From contig WGME01000007.1 of the NCBI GenBank assembly GCA_016125225.1, positions 124,001 through 188,000 of the forward strand: a stretch of 64,000 nt of DNA. The letters are read 5' to 3'. The position numbers and the translations under genes were made by a program. The stretch's first letter is position 1. Each line of letters opens with the position of its first letter. The stretch is from a bacterium. Its GTDB lineage: Bacteria; Planctomycetota; Planctomycetia; Planctomycetales; Planctomycetaceae. The notes under the pieces were generated by a model that saw nothing but the letters and a program-made list of their open reading frames with translations, searched no databases and was not told the DNA's origin. Shown here in pieces: positions 17,333 through 26,029 of this stretch.

Positions 17333-19315
17333 TCACTCTTCGTTAGTGAAGCGGAAGAATTCCTCGCGGCCGGGTTCATCCGATTTGGATTTGGATGCGG
17401 CCTGTGGAGATTTTGTTCCGCTGGCAGGCTTGGACTTAGTGTGGGAAGCCGTTGCCGGTGAGCCTGTCGGCTTTTTGGTGGTCTTTGGGCCTGCCTCGGT
17501 CGCCATGCTCCGCGAGGATGTCGAACGCACGGGTTTGGGGGGACAGGCGGGGCAACGACCTCGGGCATCAAGCGGTTCGCCGCAATCATTACAAAGTGGA
17601 ATCGGGGCTTCCGAGGAATCGAGGTCGTCATGAGAATTGCTCAGTGGACGAACGACTTTGGGGCCAGTCGCCACCGGGACCGAAACCGGGTTGTCCGCTG
17701 ACGATAACGGCTCAACCTTGACCGGAGAAAACACAGGTTTCGCGGGAGTTACCGCCCCCGTAATTACCGAGACATCCTCGTTTTTTCCCTCTGAAATGGC
17801 ACTGACCAGCAGGTTCTCCGGGCGGACAATCGTGGTTTGTGCTGTCTGCCCGGTTTGGAGGACTTTCGCAGAAACATGTACGGTAGCCTGTTCGTCATAC
17901 CGGATGGTGACCTCGATTACCGAGCCTTCTGGCAGATCGGCGGGAAGTGGTTCAACGAGGCACGCTCCCAGTTCAACAAACTGACTGTCCGCAGCCGTCC
18001 CACTTTCAACGACATACAAATGGGCCCGCTTCTGATTTGCCACCACCGTTCCGACGGTTTGCTTGGCTTCTGTGGGCAACTGGGTATTCGCGGGGATCAG
18101 GTAATGAGGCACTCGCTGCTTCGATTCCATGTCTCGGACCAGAATGCCCAACGCCCGAGCGTTGGCACTCTGCTGTTTGAACTGGCGCAGCCGAGCGGCG
18201 GCGGTCTCGCTCAGAATCGATTTGGCAAACGCATTGTTCGTGAGCAACATACCGGCATAGTACGTCGCGCCATGAGCAATCGACTGATCGGGAGACAGCG
18301 ACGAGTTGAGCGTTCGCCCGCTCAGGGACTTCAACATACTGCGGATCATCGGCATGCGTGACGACCCGCCGGTGGTCAGCACGACATCGACATGCGCCCA
18401 ACCCATTTTGTTGTCTTTGAGCAGCGCACGGGTGAGGTCCTGGGTACGGTCAACGAGGGGTTTTGCGATGCGTTCGAACTGTTCGACCTCAATCTGATAC
18501 GTCTTGCGATGTCCTGCGTGGGCACAGGTGAGGGCCGCTTTTGGACGGACCGACAGGCTACGTTTGACCTGCTCGATCTCCATCGACAGCGCTTGTCGGC
18601 TTTCTCGATCCTTGAGCGGGTCAACCTGAAATTCTTTCTGGAACTGCTTGGCGATAGATCTCTCTAATGCAGCGTTCCAGTCGAGACCGCCGAGGTTCAA
18701 GTCGCCACCACTGGCGATCACACGGACGGAGTTCTGTTCGTACTTCACCAGCGACAGATCAAACGTGCCGCCGCCGAGGTCGACAACCATGATCGTCTGG
18801 GCTGTTGCCAGTTCCGTAAACCAGATGCCCTCCTTGCCCAGTACAAAACAGAGCGCGGCTGCGACAGGTTCATTGATCACATCGACATGCTTGAGTCCGG
18901 CTCGTTTACCGGCATCAATCGTGGCCTGACGTTGTCGATCACTGAATTGTGCAGGAACGGTGATCACTGCCCGTTCAATCGCGCCGATGCGCTCGCGAGC
19001 ATCACTGAGCAGTTGCTTTAGAATGTACGTCGATATGTCAGTGGGTGAGTAACTGCGGCCTCCGACCTGAAACCGATGTTGCGGGTCGCCCATGTAACGT
19101 TTGGCGTGCATCACGACACGGTCGGGAGAGCGAATGGAATTCCGCAGGGCTTCGGTTCCCACGATCACCTGATCGTGGTCGAACATGACGACGGACGGGG
19201 TGCTCAATTCCCCATCGTGATTGGGAATCGTCACGGGTTCGCCGTGTTCGTTCAGGTAGGCAATGCAGGAATAGGTGGTCCCCAGGTCGATGCCCACGGC
19301 ATGTGTCGGCAACAT
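17333..19315 (-). CDS. Hsp70 (DnaK-like) protein with C-terminal zinc-ribbon-like tail
   Basis: 660-aa chaperone-type ATPase. The nucleotide-binding domain is complete (GIDLGTTYSCIAYL at the N-terminus, DLGGGTFDLS, TTGGSSRMPMI), and a substrate-binding beta domain follows. The C-terminal half diverges from housekeeping DnaK: instead of a full helical lid there is a Pro/Ser/Thr-rich stretch with a four-Cys zinc-ribbon-like patch, CNDCGEPLDARGRCPAC, and a Lys/Ser-rich end. This is therefore a paralogue, not the main dnaK, and grpE and dnaJ are not beside it. The menC-like gene follows with overlap or a very short gap. Client and regulation unknown. Confidence 0.86.
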   Translation of the reverse strand: MLPTHAVGIDLGTTYSCIAYLNEHGEPVTIPNHDGELSTPSVVMFDHDQVIVGTEALRNSIRSPDRVVMHAKRYMGDPQHRFQVGGRSYSPTDISTYILKQLLSDARERIGAIERAVITVPAQFSDRQRQATIDAGKRAGLKHVDVINEPVAAALCFVLGKEGIWFTELATAQTIMVVDLGGGTFDLSLVKYEQNSVRVIASGGDLNLGGLDWNAALERSIAKQFQKEFQVDPLKDRESRQALSMEIEQVKRSLSVRPKAALTCAHAGHRKTYQIEVEQFERIAKPLVDRTQDLTRALLKDNKMGWAHVDVVLTTGGSSRMPMIRSMLKSLSGRTLNSSLSPDQSIAHGATYYAGMLLTNNAFAKSILSETAAARLRQFKQQSANARALGILVRDMESKQRVPHYLIPANTQLPTEAKQTVGTVVANQKRAHLYVVESGTAADSQFVELGACLVEPLPADLPEGSVIEVTIRYDEQATVHVSAKVLQTGQTAQTTIVRPENLLVSAISEGKNEDVSVITGAVTPAKPVFSPVKVEPLSSADNPVSVPVATGPKVVRPLSNSHDDLDSSEAPIPLCNDCGEPLDARGRCPACPPKPVRSTSSRSMATEAGPKTTKKPTGSPATASHTKSKPASGTKSPQAASKSKSDEPGREEFFRFTNEE

Positions 19316-19561
19316 AATGCGCGAGTTCCCTTAGATGCGGGGGACGGAGTCCGATTTACGACAGGAGATGTTCTCACTACTTATGCTAACAGGGAGGTAG
19401 CAACGCCACCACTGGGAAGTTTTCCACGATTTTTGTGTAAGAGGCCCGGTTCCGATGAGTAATCCTGTCAACAGTGAGGGAACGATGGCAGAAATCAGCA
19501 AGCTGCCAAACCCTCTGGGAAAACAGTTCACAATACTCATAAACCGAACGAGGAACAGAAA
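19316..19561. promoter_or_regulatory. divergent promoter region, Hsp70-like / SDR
   Basis: 246 bp between divergent genes; presumably both promoters. No heat-shock CIRCE inverted repeat (TTAGCACTC-type) is visible. A GAGGAACAG site precedes the SDR start. Confidence 0.45.
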
Positions 19562-20314
19562 ATGTCGCAGAAACTGGCAGGCAAGGTCGCTGTTGTTACC
19601 GGGGCTTCAAAAGGAATTGGGGCGGAAATCGCACGACAATTAGCCGCCGCGGGTGCCGCCGTGGTCGTAAACTATTCCAGCAGTCGCAGCGGAGCCGACA
19701 AAGTCGTGGCCGACATTCAACAGGCAGGAGGCCGGGCCGTTGCGGTACAGGCCAACCTGTCGAATCCGGAAGAGATCCCGGCGTTATTTGTGGCGGCAAA
19801 GTCGAACTTTGGTCGCTTAGACATCCTGGTCAACAATGCCGGTATTTACGAGTTTGGTGCTTTGGCCGAAATCACTCCCGAACACTTTCACAAGCAGTTC
19901 AACCTGAATGTTCTCGGATTGTTGCTGGCGACTCAGGAAGCCGTGAAACTCTTTGGCGACAAAGGCGGCAGCGTAATCAACATCAGCTCCGTTGTGGCCA
20001 CACTGGCACCTCCCGCGACTTCGGCTTACAGCGCCACCAAAGCGGCGGTGAACGCCATCACCCGATCTCTCGCCCAGGAATTGGGGCCGCAAAAGATCCG
20101 CGTGAATGCTATCGCCCCTGGAATGGTGGAAACCGAGGGAACGCATGGCGCTGGAATCATCGAAAGTGATTTCCGGAAACAGATCGAATCTCAAACACCG
20201 CTCGGACGCATCGGTCAGACCCAGGACATCGCTCCCGCCGTAGTCTTCCTCGCCTCCGATGATGCCGCGTGGACGACCGGCGAAACGTTATACATTTCCG
20301 GCGGCATGCGATAA
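19562..20314 (+). CDS. SDR family oxidoreductase (FabG-like)
   Basis: 250-aa classical short-chain dehydrogenase. It has the NAD(P) loop TGASKGIGAEIARQL at about 13, NNAG, INISSVV with the catalytic Ser, and YSATKAA with Tyr and Lys. The C-terminal region with GGMR is typical. An arginine-poor, serine-rich stretch NYSSSRSGADKVV after beta-2 favours NADP. It may be 3-oxoacyl-ACP reductase or a sugar or alcohol dehydrogenase; sequence cannot distinguish. A GAGGAACAG site precedes the ATG. Single gene, divergent from the Hsp70-like gene. Confidence 0.92.
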   Translation: MSQKLAGKVAVVTGASKGIGAEIARQLAAAGAAVVVNYSSSRSGADKVVADIQQAGGRAVAVQANLSNPEEIPALFVAAKSNFGRLDILVNNAGIYEFGALAEITPEHFHKQFNLNVLGLLLATQEAVKLFGDKGGSVINISSVVATLAPPATSAYSATKAAVNAITRSLAQELGPQKIRVNAIAPGMVETEGTHGAGIIESDFRKQIESQTPLGRIGQTQDIAPAVVFLASDDAAWTTGETLYISGGMR

Positions 20315-20338
20315 TCGCACACAATTCCGATCACCAGC

Positions 20339-21115
20339 TCACAGCGAAATCACATACTCATGACCCGGATCGACAACGATCACGGGTCGTTGAGTTTGAT
20401 GGGACAAGACCTCGTGACTCATGGTCACCTGATGTTGCGGCTTCAGATGCACAAAGTAGACCGGAATGTCCTCTCGTCCCAGCTTTTCCAACTCAGCGAA
20501 AGCCATCGCGGGGGTCAGGTGTTTGGTCTTCTCTGCCAGCCAGGCCATGCGATTGGGAAAACTGGCTTCAAGGAACACGGCCTTTAATCGCGGATGTTGC
20601 CGGCACAGTTCCCAAATACGGGTGGTTGGTGACGTATCCGAAATCAATGCGATCGCGACCTGACCATCGTCGATCAGAAAGCCGAACGTGGGAATGAGGT
20701 GATCGAGGTCGACCGGTGTGATTGTCAGTCCCGCGATTTCCACGGGCTGTTCGGGCTTCAGGATTTCCGGATAGTAAAACGGTGCTTCGGATGCCGCGAC
20801 TCGCTCCAGATTTGGCCAGAGCGAGTCATTCAGGATGTGGCGTTGGAGGAAATCCCAGGTTGAGGAACTCGCATAAATGCGCGGGGCTTGCAGCGAGGGT
20901 TCGAACACATTGTCGAGCCAGATGGGCAGGGTAGCGATGTGATCGAGATGGGCGTGCGACAGCAGGAGATGTGACACACCTTGTTGCACGGAAATCGGAG
21001 ACTGCAGTCCCAGGCTCCCCGCATCAATCGCGATTGTCTCGTTGATCAGGTAGGACATGCAGAACTGATAGCCCGTGGGGTCTCCCACCGTTGACCCCAG
21101 GAGTTGGATTCGCAT
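20339..21115 (-). CDS. metallo-beta-lactamase-fold phosphodiesterase (class II cAMP-PDE-like)
   Basis: 258-aa MBL-fold protein with the metal motif LSHAHLDHI near residue 52 and IALISDTSPTTRI (third ligand). The N-terminal MRIQLLGSTVGDPTGYQF resembles the start of class II 3',5'-cyclic-nucleotide phosphodiesterases and RNase Z relatives, and FVHLKPQH supplies the C-terminal His. Likely hydrolyses a phosphodiester; cAMP is a candidate only. The ATG at 21115 is preceded by AAGG and fits the domain start; an upstream ATG would add 27 poorly conserved residues. It is convergent with the SDR gene. Confidence 0.8.
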   Translation of the reverse strand: MRIQLLGSTVGDPTGYQFCMSYLINETIAIDAGSLGLQSPISVQQGVSHLLLSHAHLDHIATLPIWLDNVFEPSLQAPRIYASSSTWDFLQRHILNDSLWPNLERVAASEAPFYYPEILKPEQPVEIAGLTITPVDLDHLIPTFGFLIDDGQVAIALISDTSPTTRIWELCRQHPRLKAVFLEASFPNRMAWLAEKTKHLTPAMAFAELEKLGREDIPVYFVHLKPQHQVTMSHEVLSHQTQRPVIVVDPGHEYVISL

Positions 21116-21567
21116 GTCGCTGCCTTGTCTGATTTTCCAATCAGGTCGAACTTCTAACAGATCGGCCCGTCTCTGTATGAAAACCCCGCAATCCAATCGG
21201 ATCTGAAGATCTTCATGCGATTGTGATGCCGAGGCGTCACAATTCGAAAAATCGCCGTGGGTGGCTGTCTGCCGATTGTGTCATGCCGTATTGAGTTTGC
21301 ACAACAGCAGTTATTTACTGTCAGGATTTGTTGCTGACGACTTTCCGGGACCGCCCGACATTCCGGGTATTCCCGGTGTCATTGTTGCCTTCGACACCGT
21401 GCCGGATGTGCCGTTTTTGCCGCAGACTGCGACAACCTGTTGTAGAATGCCGAGGTTGAAGCCTTGCAGAGCTCGAATCTTGGATTCGGAGCGGGTTACG
21501 TAGAGTGTGAGGCGTTTTGATCGCGCCGTGGCTGCAGGAACTATCGAAATCGCCCGCTGACCAGATG
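21116..21567. other. intergenic region with hairpin and doubtful ORF
   Basis: About 450 bp between the esterase stop and the MBL start, both on the reverse strand. It contains an interrupted hairpin (21471-21492, one bulge) and short CCGGG-rich repeats near 21346-21380. A doubtful reverse ORF (next entry) fills much of it. Confidence 0.4.
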
Positions 21568-21571
21568 TCAT
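21311..21571 (-). CDS. doubtful small hypothetical protein coupled to the esterase gene
   Basis: 86-codon frame whose ATG overlaps the esterase stop by 4 nt (ATGA), the same coupling arrangement used by real operon partners in this window. The product has no recognisable domain, begins with a basic stretch and ends in a Gly/Pro/Ser-rich tail (PGIPGMSGGPGKSSATNPD). There is no signal peptide. It could be a chance frame; only the overlap argues for it. Confidence 0.25.
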   Translation of the reverse strand: MTSGQRAISIVPAATARSKRLTLYVTRSESKIRALQGFNLGILQQVVAVCGKNGTSGTVSKATMTPGIPGMSGGPGKSSATNPDSK

Positions 21572-23592
21572 TTGCTTCGCTCAATCCTGAGGACCGTGGG
21601 TTCACTGGTGATGACAAGTGCGGGGATCGTCATACAACCCGAGTGATCGGCCTGGGCTTGCCCACGGGTTTTACCATACGTCCACTCAAACGCCATCTGG
21701 GGTTCAATCCGCATCTTCTGCAGGCGGCGCAGACTGACATCTGCCGTGGCTGTCGTTAGGATTGTGAAGGTCGTTTTCAGTTCCTCGGAGTTGACAAGGT
21801 AAAGTTCCATCTCCAGGGAGCTGTCGGTCTCTTGCGCTGTCTTCCAGCGGAAAAACGCATTGATCTGGCCGGATTTGGTGCTGTCGATGTGATCTGGCCA
21901 CGGTAGCTCATCATTCGTCGAGGCGTTGGTAAAGACCGGGTAGGCTTCATTCTTGCGGATGCTCAACCAGTCGAAAGAATTGATGAGGTCATTCACCTTC
22001 AAAATGTTGGCGTGATTGTTGGCGTGCCCAAAAGGGCCCCAGTACATCATGAGCGGGTACTTGCGGTCGTTCATCGCGGCGGCGAATGCGGCGTGACCTT
22101 TGGACCAACGATCATTCTGTGCCGAGTAATCAATGACGATCGGTGGGTCGGGCAGCGTGACACCCGTGGGCACATGGCTGGGGGGGAAAAACATTCGGCT
22201 GGAGACGTGCTCCACTCCGGCTGGAACATTCGCCTTGATGGCGGCAAAGACGTCGCCATGACGAATCCCCAGACCAAGCGTGCCACTGCCCCCCATCGAG
22301 TTCCCGCAAAGATAGATGCGGTTCTCGTCGATGCCATAAGCCTCTGCCACCCATTCAATCGTGTCCAACAGCCGTTTTTCAGTGGGGCTGACATCGCTAC
22401 CTTTGTACTTTTCAATCCCCCACCACCAGTCACCCTTGTTGGCCCGGCAGTCGAGGTAGAGTGCGAAGAAGTCTTCCGGGGCATGGTAAATGTCGTGGTT
22501 GCCCACGGTTTTTGTGCAGTCCAGGCAGGAGTAGACATTGTGACCGGCGGAATGCAGCACGACATACAGCGGGGCATGTGCACGCGGTTGTGTCGGATGC
22601 AGCACCAGAAACGCATCGCGCTGCGGTTCGGCATAGCCCCATGAGTCTTTGGCTTCGTGTTGAAATGTGTCGAGTTGCCGCCCGGTGAATTCCGAGACGC
22701 TTTGTTTCTCGGGCGTCCATGTCGCCGCCTGAGCTGACTGCAGACTGGCTAGCCATTGCAGTGACTGCGTTTGCCAGGCATCCCACATGGGGCCTTTGTA
22801 GCCGTTTAAGCCGTGGCCGCCCGAGGGAAGCTCAAGATACTGTGATGGTATTTTGTGCTTTTGCAGGGCGGCATAGAGTGCCCGGCTGTTCTCGGGAGGA
22901 ACAGGTTTGTCATCGAGTGCGTGGGCCAGAAACATGGGCGGTGTGTTGTCGGCAACCTGCAGTTCATTCGAATAGAGTTCCTGCAGTTCAGCGGAGGGAT
23001 TGGGGCCGAGCAGATTCGCTTTGGAACCGCCGTGAGTCGCTTCCCCCATGGTGACCACCGGGTAAACCAGAATCGCGAAGTCCGGACGACAACTGACACG
23101 ATCGATCGCATCAGAAGCATCGGGATTGCCGCTGTCAAAATGTGTGGCGGCCGTGGATGCGAGATGCCCGCCCGCTGAGAAACCCATGATGCCGATCTTG
23201 TCGGGATCAATATTCCAGTCCTTCGCATGAGCTCGGACCGTACGAAGAGCCCGCTGTGCATCCAGCAGCGGCACCGCGTGTCGTCCTTTGGGAAGGCGAT
23301 ATTCCAGCACCACGCCGGTGATGCCGTGCTCATTCAGCCATGCTGCGATTCCGTGACCTTCCGGGCCAACCACCAATCCGCCATATCCGCCCCCCGGGCA
23401 AATCACAATCGCGGTTCCGTTTGGCTGTTCCGGTTGATGAACCGTGATGAACGCATTGGCATGCGGCGAGTCTTCGAGTGCTCCATTTCCGACGGGAGCC
23501 GGTCCCTTCCAAAGCGGCGTTCGCTCTGTCGGCGCCGCGGCAAAACTAGATGAAGCGACAAATAACAGGAACAGCGAAAGAAGTCGGTTCAT
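21568..23592 (-). CDS. secreted tandem alpha/beta-hydrolase (esterase) fusion
   Basis: 674-aa exported protein with an 18-20-residue signal peptide (MNRLLSLFLLFVASSSFAAA) and two alpha/beta-hydrolase domains. Domain 1 (about 30-290) is BD-FAE / acetyl-xylan-esterase-like with nucleophile GFSAGGH (S139) and oxyanion-type PGGGYGG. Domain 2 (about 310-660) resembles feruloyl-esterase or PHB-depolymerase-like enzymes with nucleophile GNSMGGSG. Both would cleave ester side groups from plant or algal polysaccharides, so the fusion may de-decorate the polymer at two kinds of bond. Single gene; the downstream frame is doubtful. Exact substrates are inference from family. Confidence 0.85.
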   Translation of the reverse strand: MNRLLSLFLLFVASSSFAAAPTERTPLWKGPAPVGNGALEDSPHANAFITVHQPEQPNGTAIVICPGGGYGGLVVGPEGHGIAAWLNEHGITGVVLEYRLPKGRHAVPLLDAQRALRTVRAHAKDWNIDPDKIGIMGFSAGGHLASTAATHFDSGNPDASDAIDRVSCRPDFAILVYPVVTMGEATHGGSKANLLGPNPSAELQELYSNELQVADNTPPMFLAHALDDKPVPPENSRALYAALQKHKIPSQYLELPSGGHGLNGYKGPMWDAWQTQSLQWLASLQSAQAATWTPEKQSVSEFTGRQLDTFQHEAKDSWGYAEPQRDAFLVLHPTQPRAHAPLYVVLHSAGHNVYSCLDCTKTVGNHDIYHAPEDFFALYLDCRANKGDWWWGIEKYKGSDVSPTEKRLLDTIEWVAEAYGIDENRIYLCGNSMGGSGTLGLGIRHGDVFAAIKANVPAGVEHVSSRMFFPPSHVPTGVTLPDPPIVIDYSAQNDRWSKGHAAFAAAMNDRKYPLMMYWGPFGHANNHANILKVNDLINSFDWLSIRKNEAYPVFTNASTNDELPWPDHIDSTKSGQINAFFRWKTAQETDSSLEMELYLVNSEELKTTFTILTTATADVSLRRLQKMRIEPQMAFEWTYGKTRGQAQADHSGCMTIPALVITSEPTVLRIERSK

Positions 23593-23869
23593 GGTGAGGT
23601 CCAGAATATTTGTTGCCGGCGACGTTCATTGAGAGGTGGAGATAGTATCCACTTCCTCACCGTTGCGATCAACCACGCCCCACATTTGCCTGGGATGCCT
23701 CGGCTGACCAAAGGTGGCCCCGATTGTTCCCACGCATTGATCGTGACGAAGGTCCTGCTACGATGGCCTGTCGGTCATTGGGTTGGATCGGGATACCTTG
23801 TCCATTTGATCTCCCCTGAGTGAGTAGAACTTGGAGGAGATGGCATTGTTGATTGTGGAGTGCGACATC

Positions 23870-25057
23870 ATGGAACCAGCTTGGCAGAAAACATCCTTCA
23901 CACGTCGGCAATGGCTGGTTGGTTCAGCGGCGCTTGTCGCCAGTGCCTCTTTGTCGCGTGTTGCGGTGGCGGCTGACCCCATCGTTCAGATCGAAGACGT
24001 CCGCGTCATCAGTTGGAAGCCGCCGCTCTATCATGGTTGGCCAACCCTCGCCCGCCGCAAAAATGGCGAACTACTGCTCGTTTTCTCGGGTGGTCGTGAG
24101 ACGCATGTTTGCCCATTCGGTCGCGTGGAAATGATGCGATCGCAAGACAACGGCGTCACCTGGCGGTGGCCGCAGGTGTTGATGGATGGCCCTATCGACG
24201 ACCGCGATGCCGGCGTGCTGGAAACGGAACGTGGCACCATTCTCGTCACCACCTTCACCTCTCTGGCTTACGAGCCGATTCTGAAGAAAGCGGAAGGCAT
24301 CGCTGCCGGTCAACCTGGCGCGTGGGACCCACATCTTCTACAAGAATGGCAAGCCGTGCATGGGCGGATGACGGCGGAACAACGCGAACGGGAACTTGGC
24401 TGCTACATGCTCCGCAGCGAAGATGGCGGGGTGACCTGGAAAGGTCGCCAACGAGTCCCCGTTAACAGTCCGCATGGCCCGATCCAACTCCGAGATGGCC
24501 GGTTGTTGTACTGCGGTGCTGAACTCTGGACGCCGCAGCGGAAAGTCTCCGTTTGCGAATCGACCGATGATGGTGTGAGCTGGCAGCGACTGGCCGAGAT
24601 TCCCACACGCGAAGGCGATGACTACTTGCAGTATCACGAACTGCACGCCGTCGAAGCAACGAATGGCACTATCATCTGCCACATCCGTAATCACAACACC
24701 GCGAACAAACACGAAACCTTGCAGTGCGAATCGACCGATGGCGGAAAAACCTGGACGACGCCCCATTCCATCGGCGTCTGGGGGTACCCCTCTCACTTGT
24801 TGCGATTGAAAGGTGGCCGGTTACTGATGAGCTACGGTCATCGCCGGGCACCTCTGGGCAATCAGGTCCGGATCAGCGACGATCAAGGAAAGACGTGGTC
24901 GCCTGCGCTGATCATCAACGGCGACGCCACTTCGAGCGATATGGGCTACCCTTCCACGGTCGAATGCGATGATGGCACGCTGGTGACGGTGTGGTATGAA
25001 AAGCTCGCTGACTCTCCCCTCGCACAATTGCGACAAGCCCGCTGGCGGTTAGGTTGA
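23870..25057 (+). CDS. Tat-exported sialidase-like (BNR repeat) protein
   Basis: 395-aa six-bladed propeller of the sialidase superfamily. Five Asp-box motifs are visible: SQDNGVTW, SEDGGVTW, STDDGVSW, STDGGKTW and SDDQGKTW. The N-terminus carries a twin-arginine-type signal (FTRRQWLVGSAAL). The ATG at 23870 puts the RR motif about 11 residues in and has GGAG upstream; earlier in-frame TTG and ATG codons exist at 23831 and 23840. Planctomycetes hold many such exo-sialidase-like proteins for degrading marine or host glycans. The catalytic Arg triad was not mapped, so true sialidase activity is unproven. Confidence 0.85.
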   Translation: MEPAWQKTSFTRRQWLVGSAALVASASLSRVAVAADPIVQIEDVRVISWKPPLYHGWPTLARRKNGELLLVFSGGRETHVCPFGRVEMMRSQDNGVTWRWPQVLMDGPIDDRDAGVLETERGTILVTTFTSLAYEPILKKAEGIAAGQPGAWDPHLLQEWQAVHGRMTAEQRERELGCYMLRSEDGGVTWKGRQRVPVNSPHGPIQLRDGRLLYCGAELWTPQRKVSVCESTDDGVSWQRLAEIPTREGDDYLQYHELHAVEATNGTIICHIRNHNTANKHETLQCESTDGGKTWTTPHSIGVWGYPSHLLRLKGGRLLMSYGHRRAPLGNQVRISDDQGKTWSPALIINGDATSSDMGYPSTVECDDGTLVTVWYEKLADSPLAQLRQARWRLG

Positions 25058-25867
25058 GAGGATCTCAACGGTTTCACCTAACTCGGCGAGTAGTTCCTCG
25101 GCACGTTGTCGAATGCGAGACTTTTGCACCTGGGTCATTGGCCAGAGTTGCCCCCAGGTCATCATCATGGCCCCCCAGACCGTCGGCCGCCAATCGTCGC
25201 GGTTTTCGTCGTATTGCAGATAGCCCGTTGCCTCTTGCTTGCGATAGCTGTCGACGAGCACACTGTGGATGTATTGCATCAGGTCGCCGTCATGCTGGTC
25301 GTAGAGGGAAATCAGCTTCCGGGCACGCGGAGCATGCTGCTTGACCAACTTCTGGTGCAGTCGGTCGAGCTGGGTGATGCTTTTGACCATTGGAAAGCGG
25401 AAACTGAGCTCATTCGGCAGATCGGGAAACGCATTGAGTTGAGATGTGTTGTTGGTCTGAATCAGCGATACTTTGGTGTCGTCAAAGCGGGTGAGAAATT
25501 CCGTATAAAAGGTGTTGATGCCCACGTTTGGTTGCTCACTCACACCAAAGATCATGCTTACCAGGGCCGCATCCTGTCGCTGCGGATGAATCCAGAGTTG
25601 AACGAGGGCCACCACATTGGGCATGGGGTTGGGCAAGGCGAGACAGGGGTGGCCTTCGTAGCCCAGAGTGGAGAGATCGCGGCTTGTTTCCCGCAGGTAT
25701 TTCGTCACTCGTTTCGGCAAAGCCCGGCTCATATCGAGCGGCACAATATCAGGATGGCCATTCATCCGCTGAGTGCAGTAAATGAGCCAGGGAACCAGGA
25801 GATAGAAGGCCGGAATCAGCAAGATCACCGCAGGCAACCAACGGAGGGCCGACTCCAGATCACTCAT
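25049..25867 (-). CDS. membrane-anchored protein of unknown function
   Basis: 272-aa protein with one N-terminal transmembrane helix (about 11-32, AVILLIPAFYLLVPWLIY) and a soluble mixed alpha/beta remainder. No catalytic motif was recognised. A GGAG 8 nt ahead of the ATG at 25867 fixes the start. It overlaps the convergent sialidase-like gene by 9 bp. Function unknown. Confidence 0.78.
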   Translation of the reverse strand: MSDLESALRWLPAVILLIPAFYLLVPWLIYCTQRMNGHPDIVPLDMSRALPKRVTKYLRETSRDLSTLGYEGHPCLALPNPMPNVVALVQLWIHPQRQDAALVSMIFGVSEQPNVGINTFYTEFLTRFDDTKVSLIQTNNTSQLNAFPDLPNELSFRFPMVKSITQLDRLHQKLVKQHAPRARKLISLYDQHDGDLMQYIHSVLVDSYRKQEATGYLQYDENRDDWRPTVWGAMMMTWGQLWPMTQVQKSRIRQRAEELLAELGETVEILST

Positions 25868-26029
25868 CGTTATGCTCCGGTGAAGATCGAGATGGGACGG
25901 GCGAGGTGATAACCTCAACATCGTCGTTCTTGACTCAATCTGCCGCAAGCAAGAATGTCAGATTCTGCGATTCTCAACTGAGATTTCAGCTCCCTAATGG
26001 AATACCCGTGTAGATGACAGAGTTTGCCA

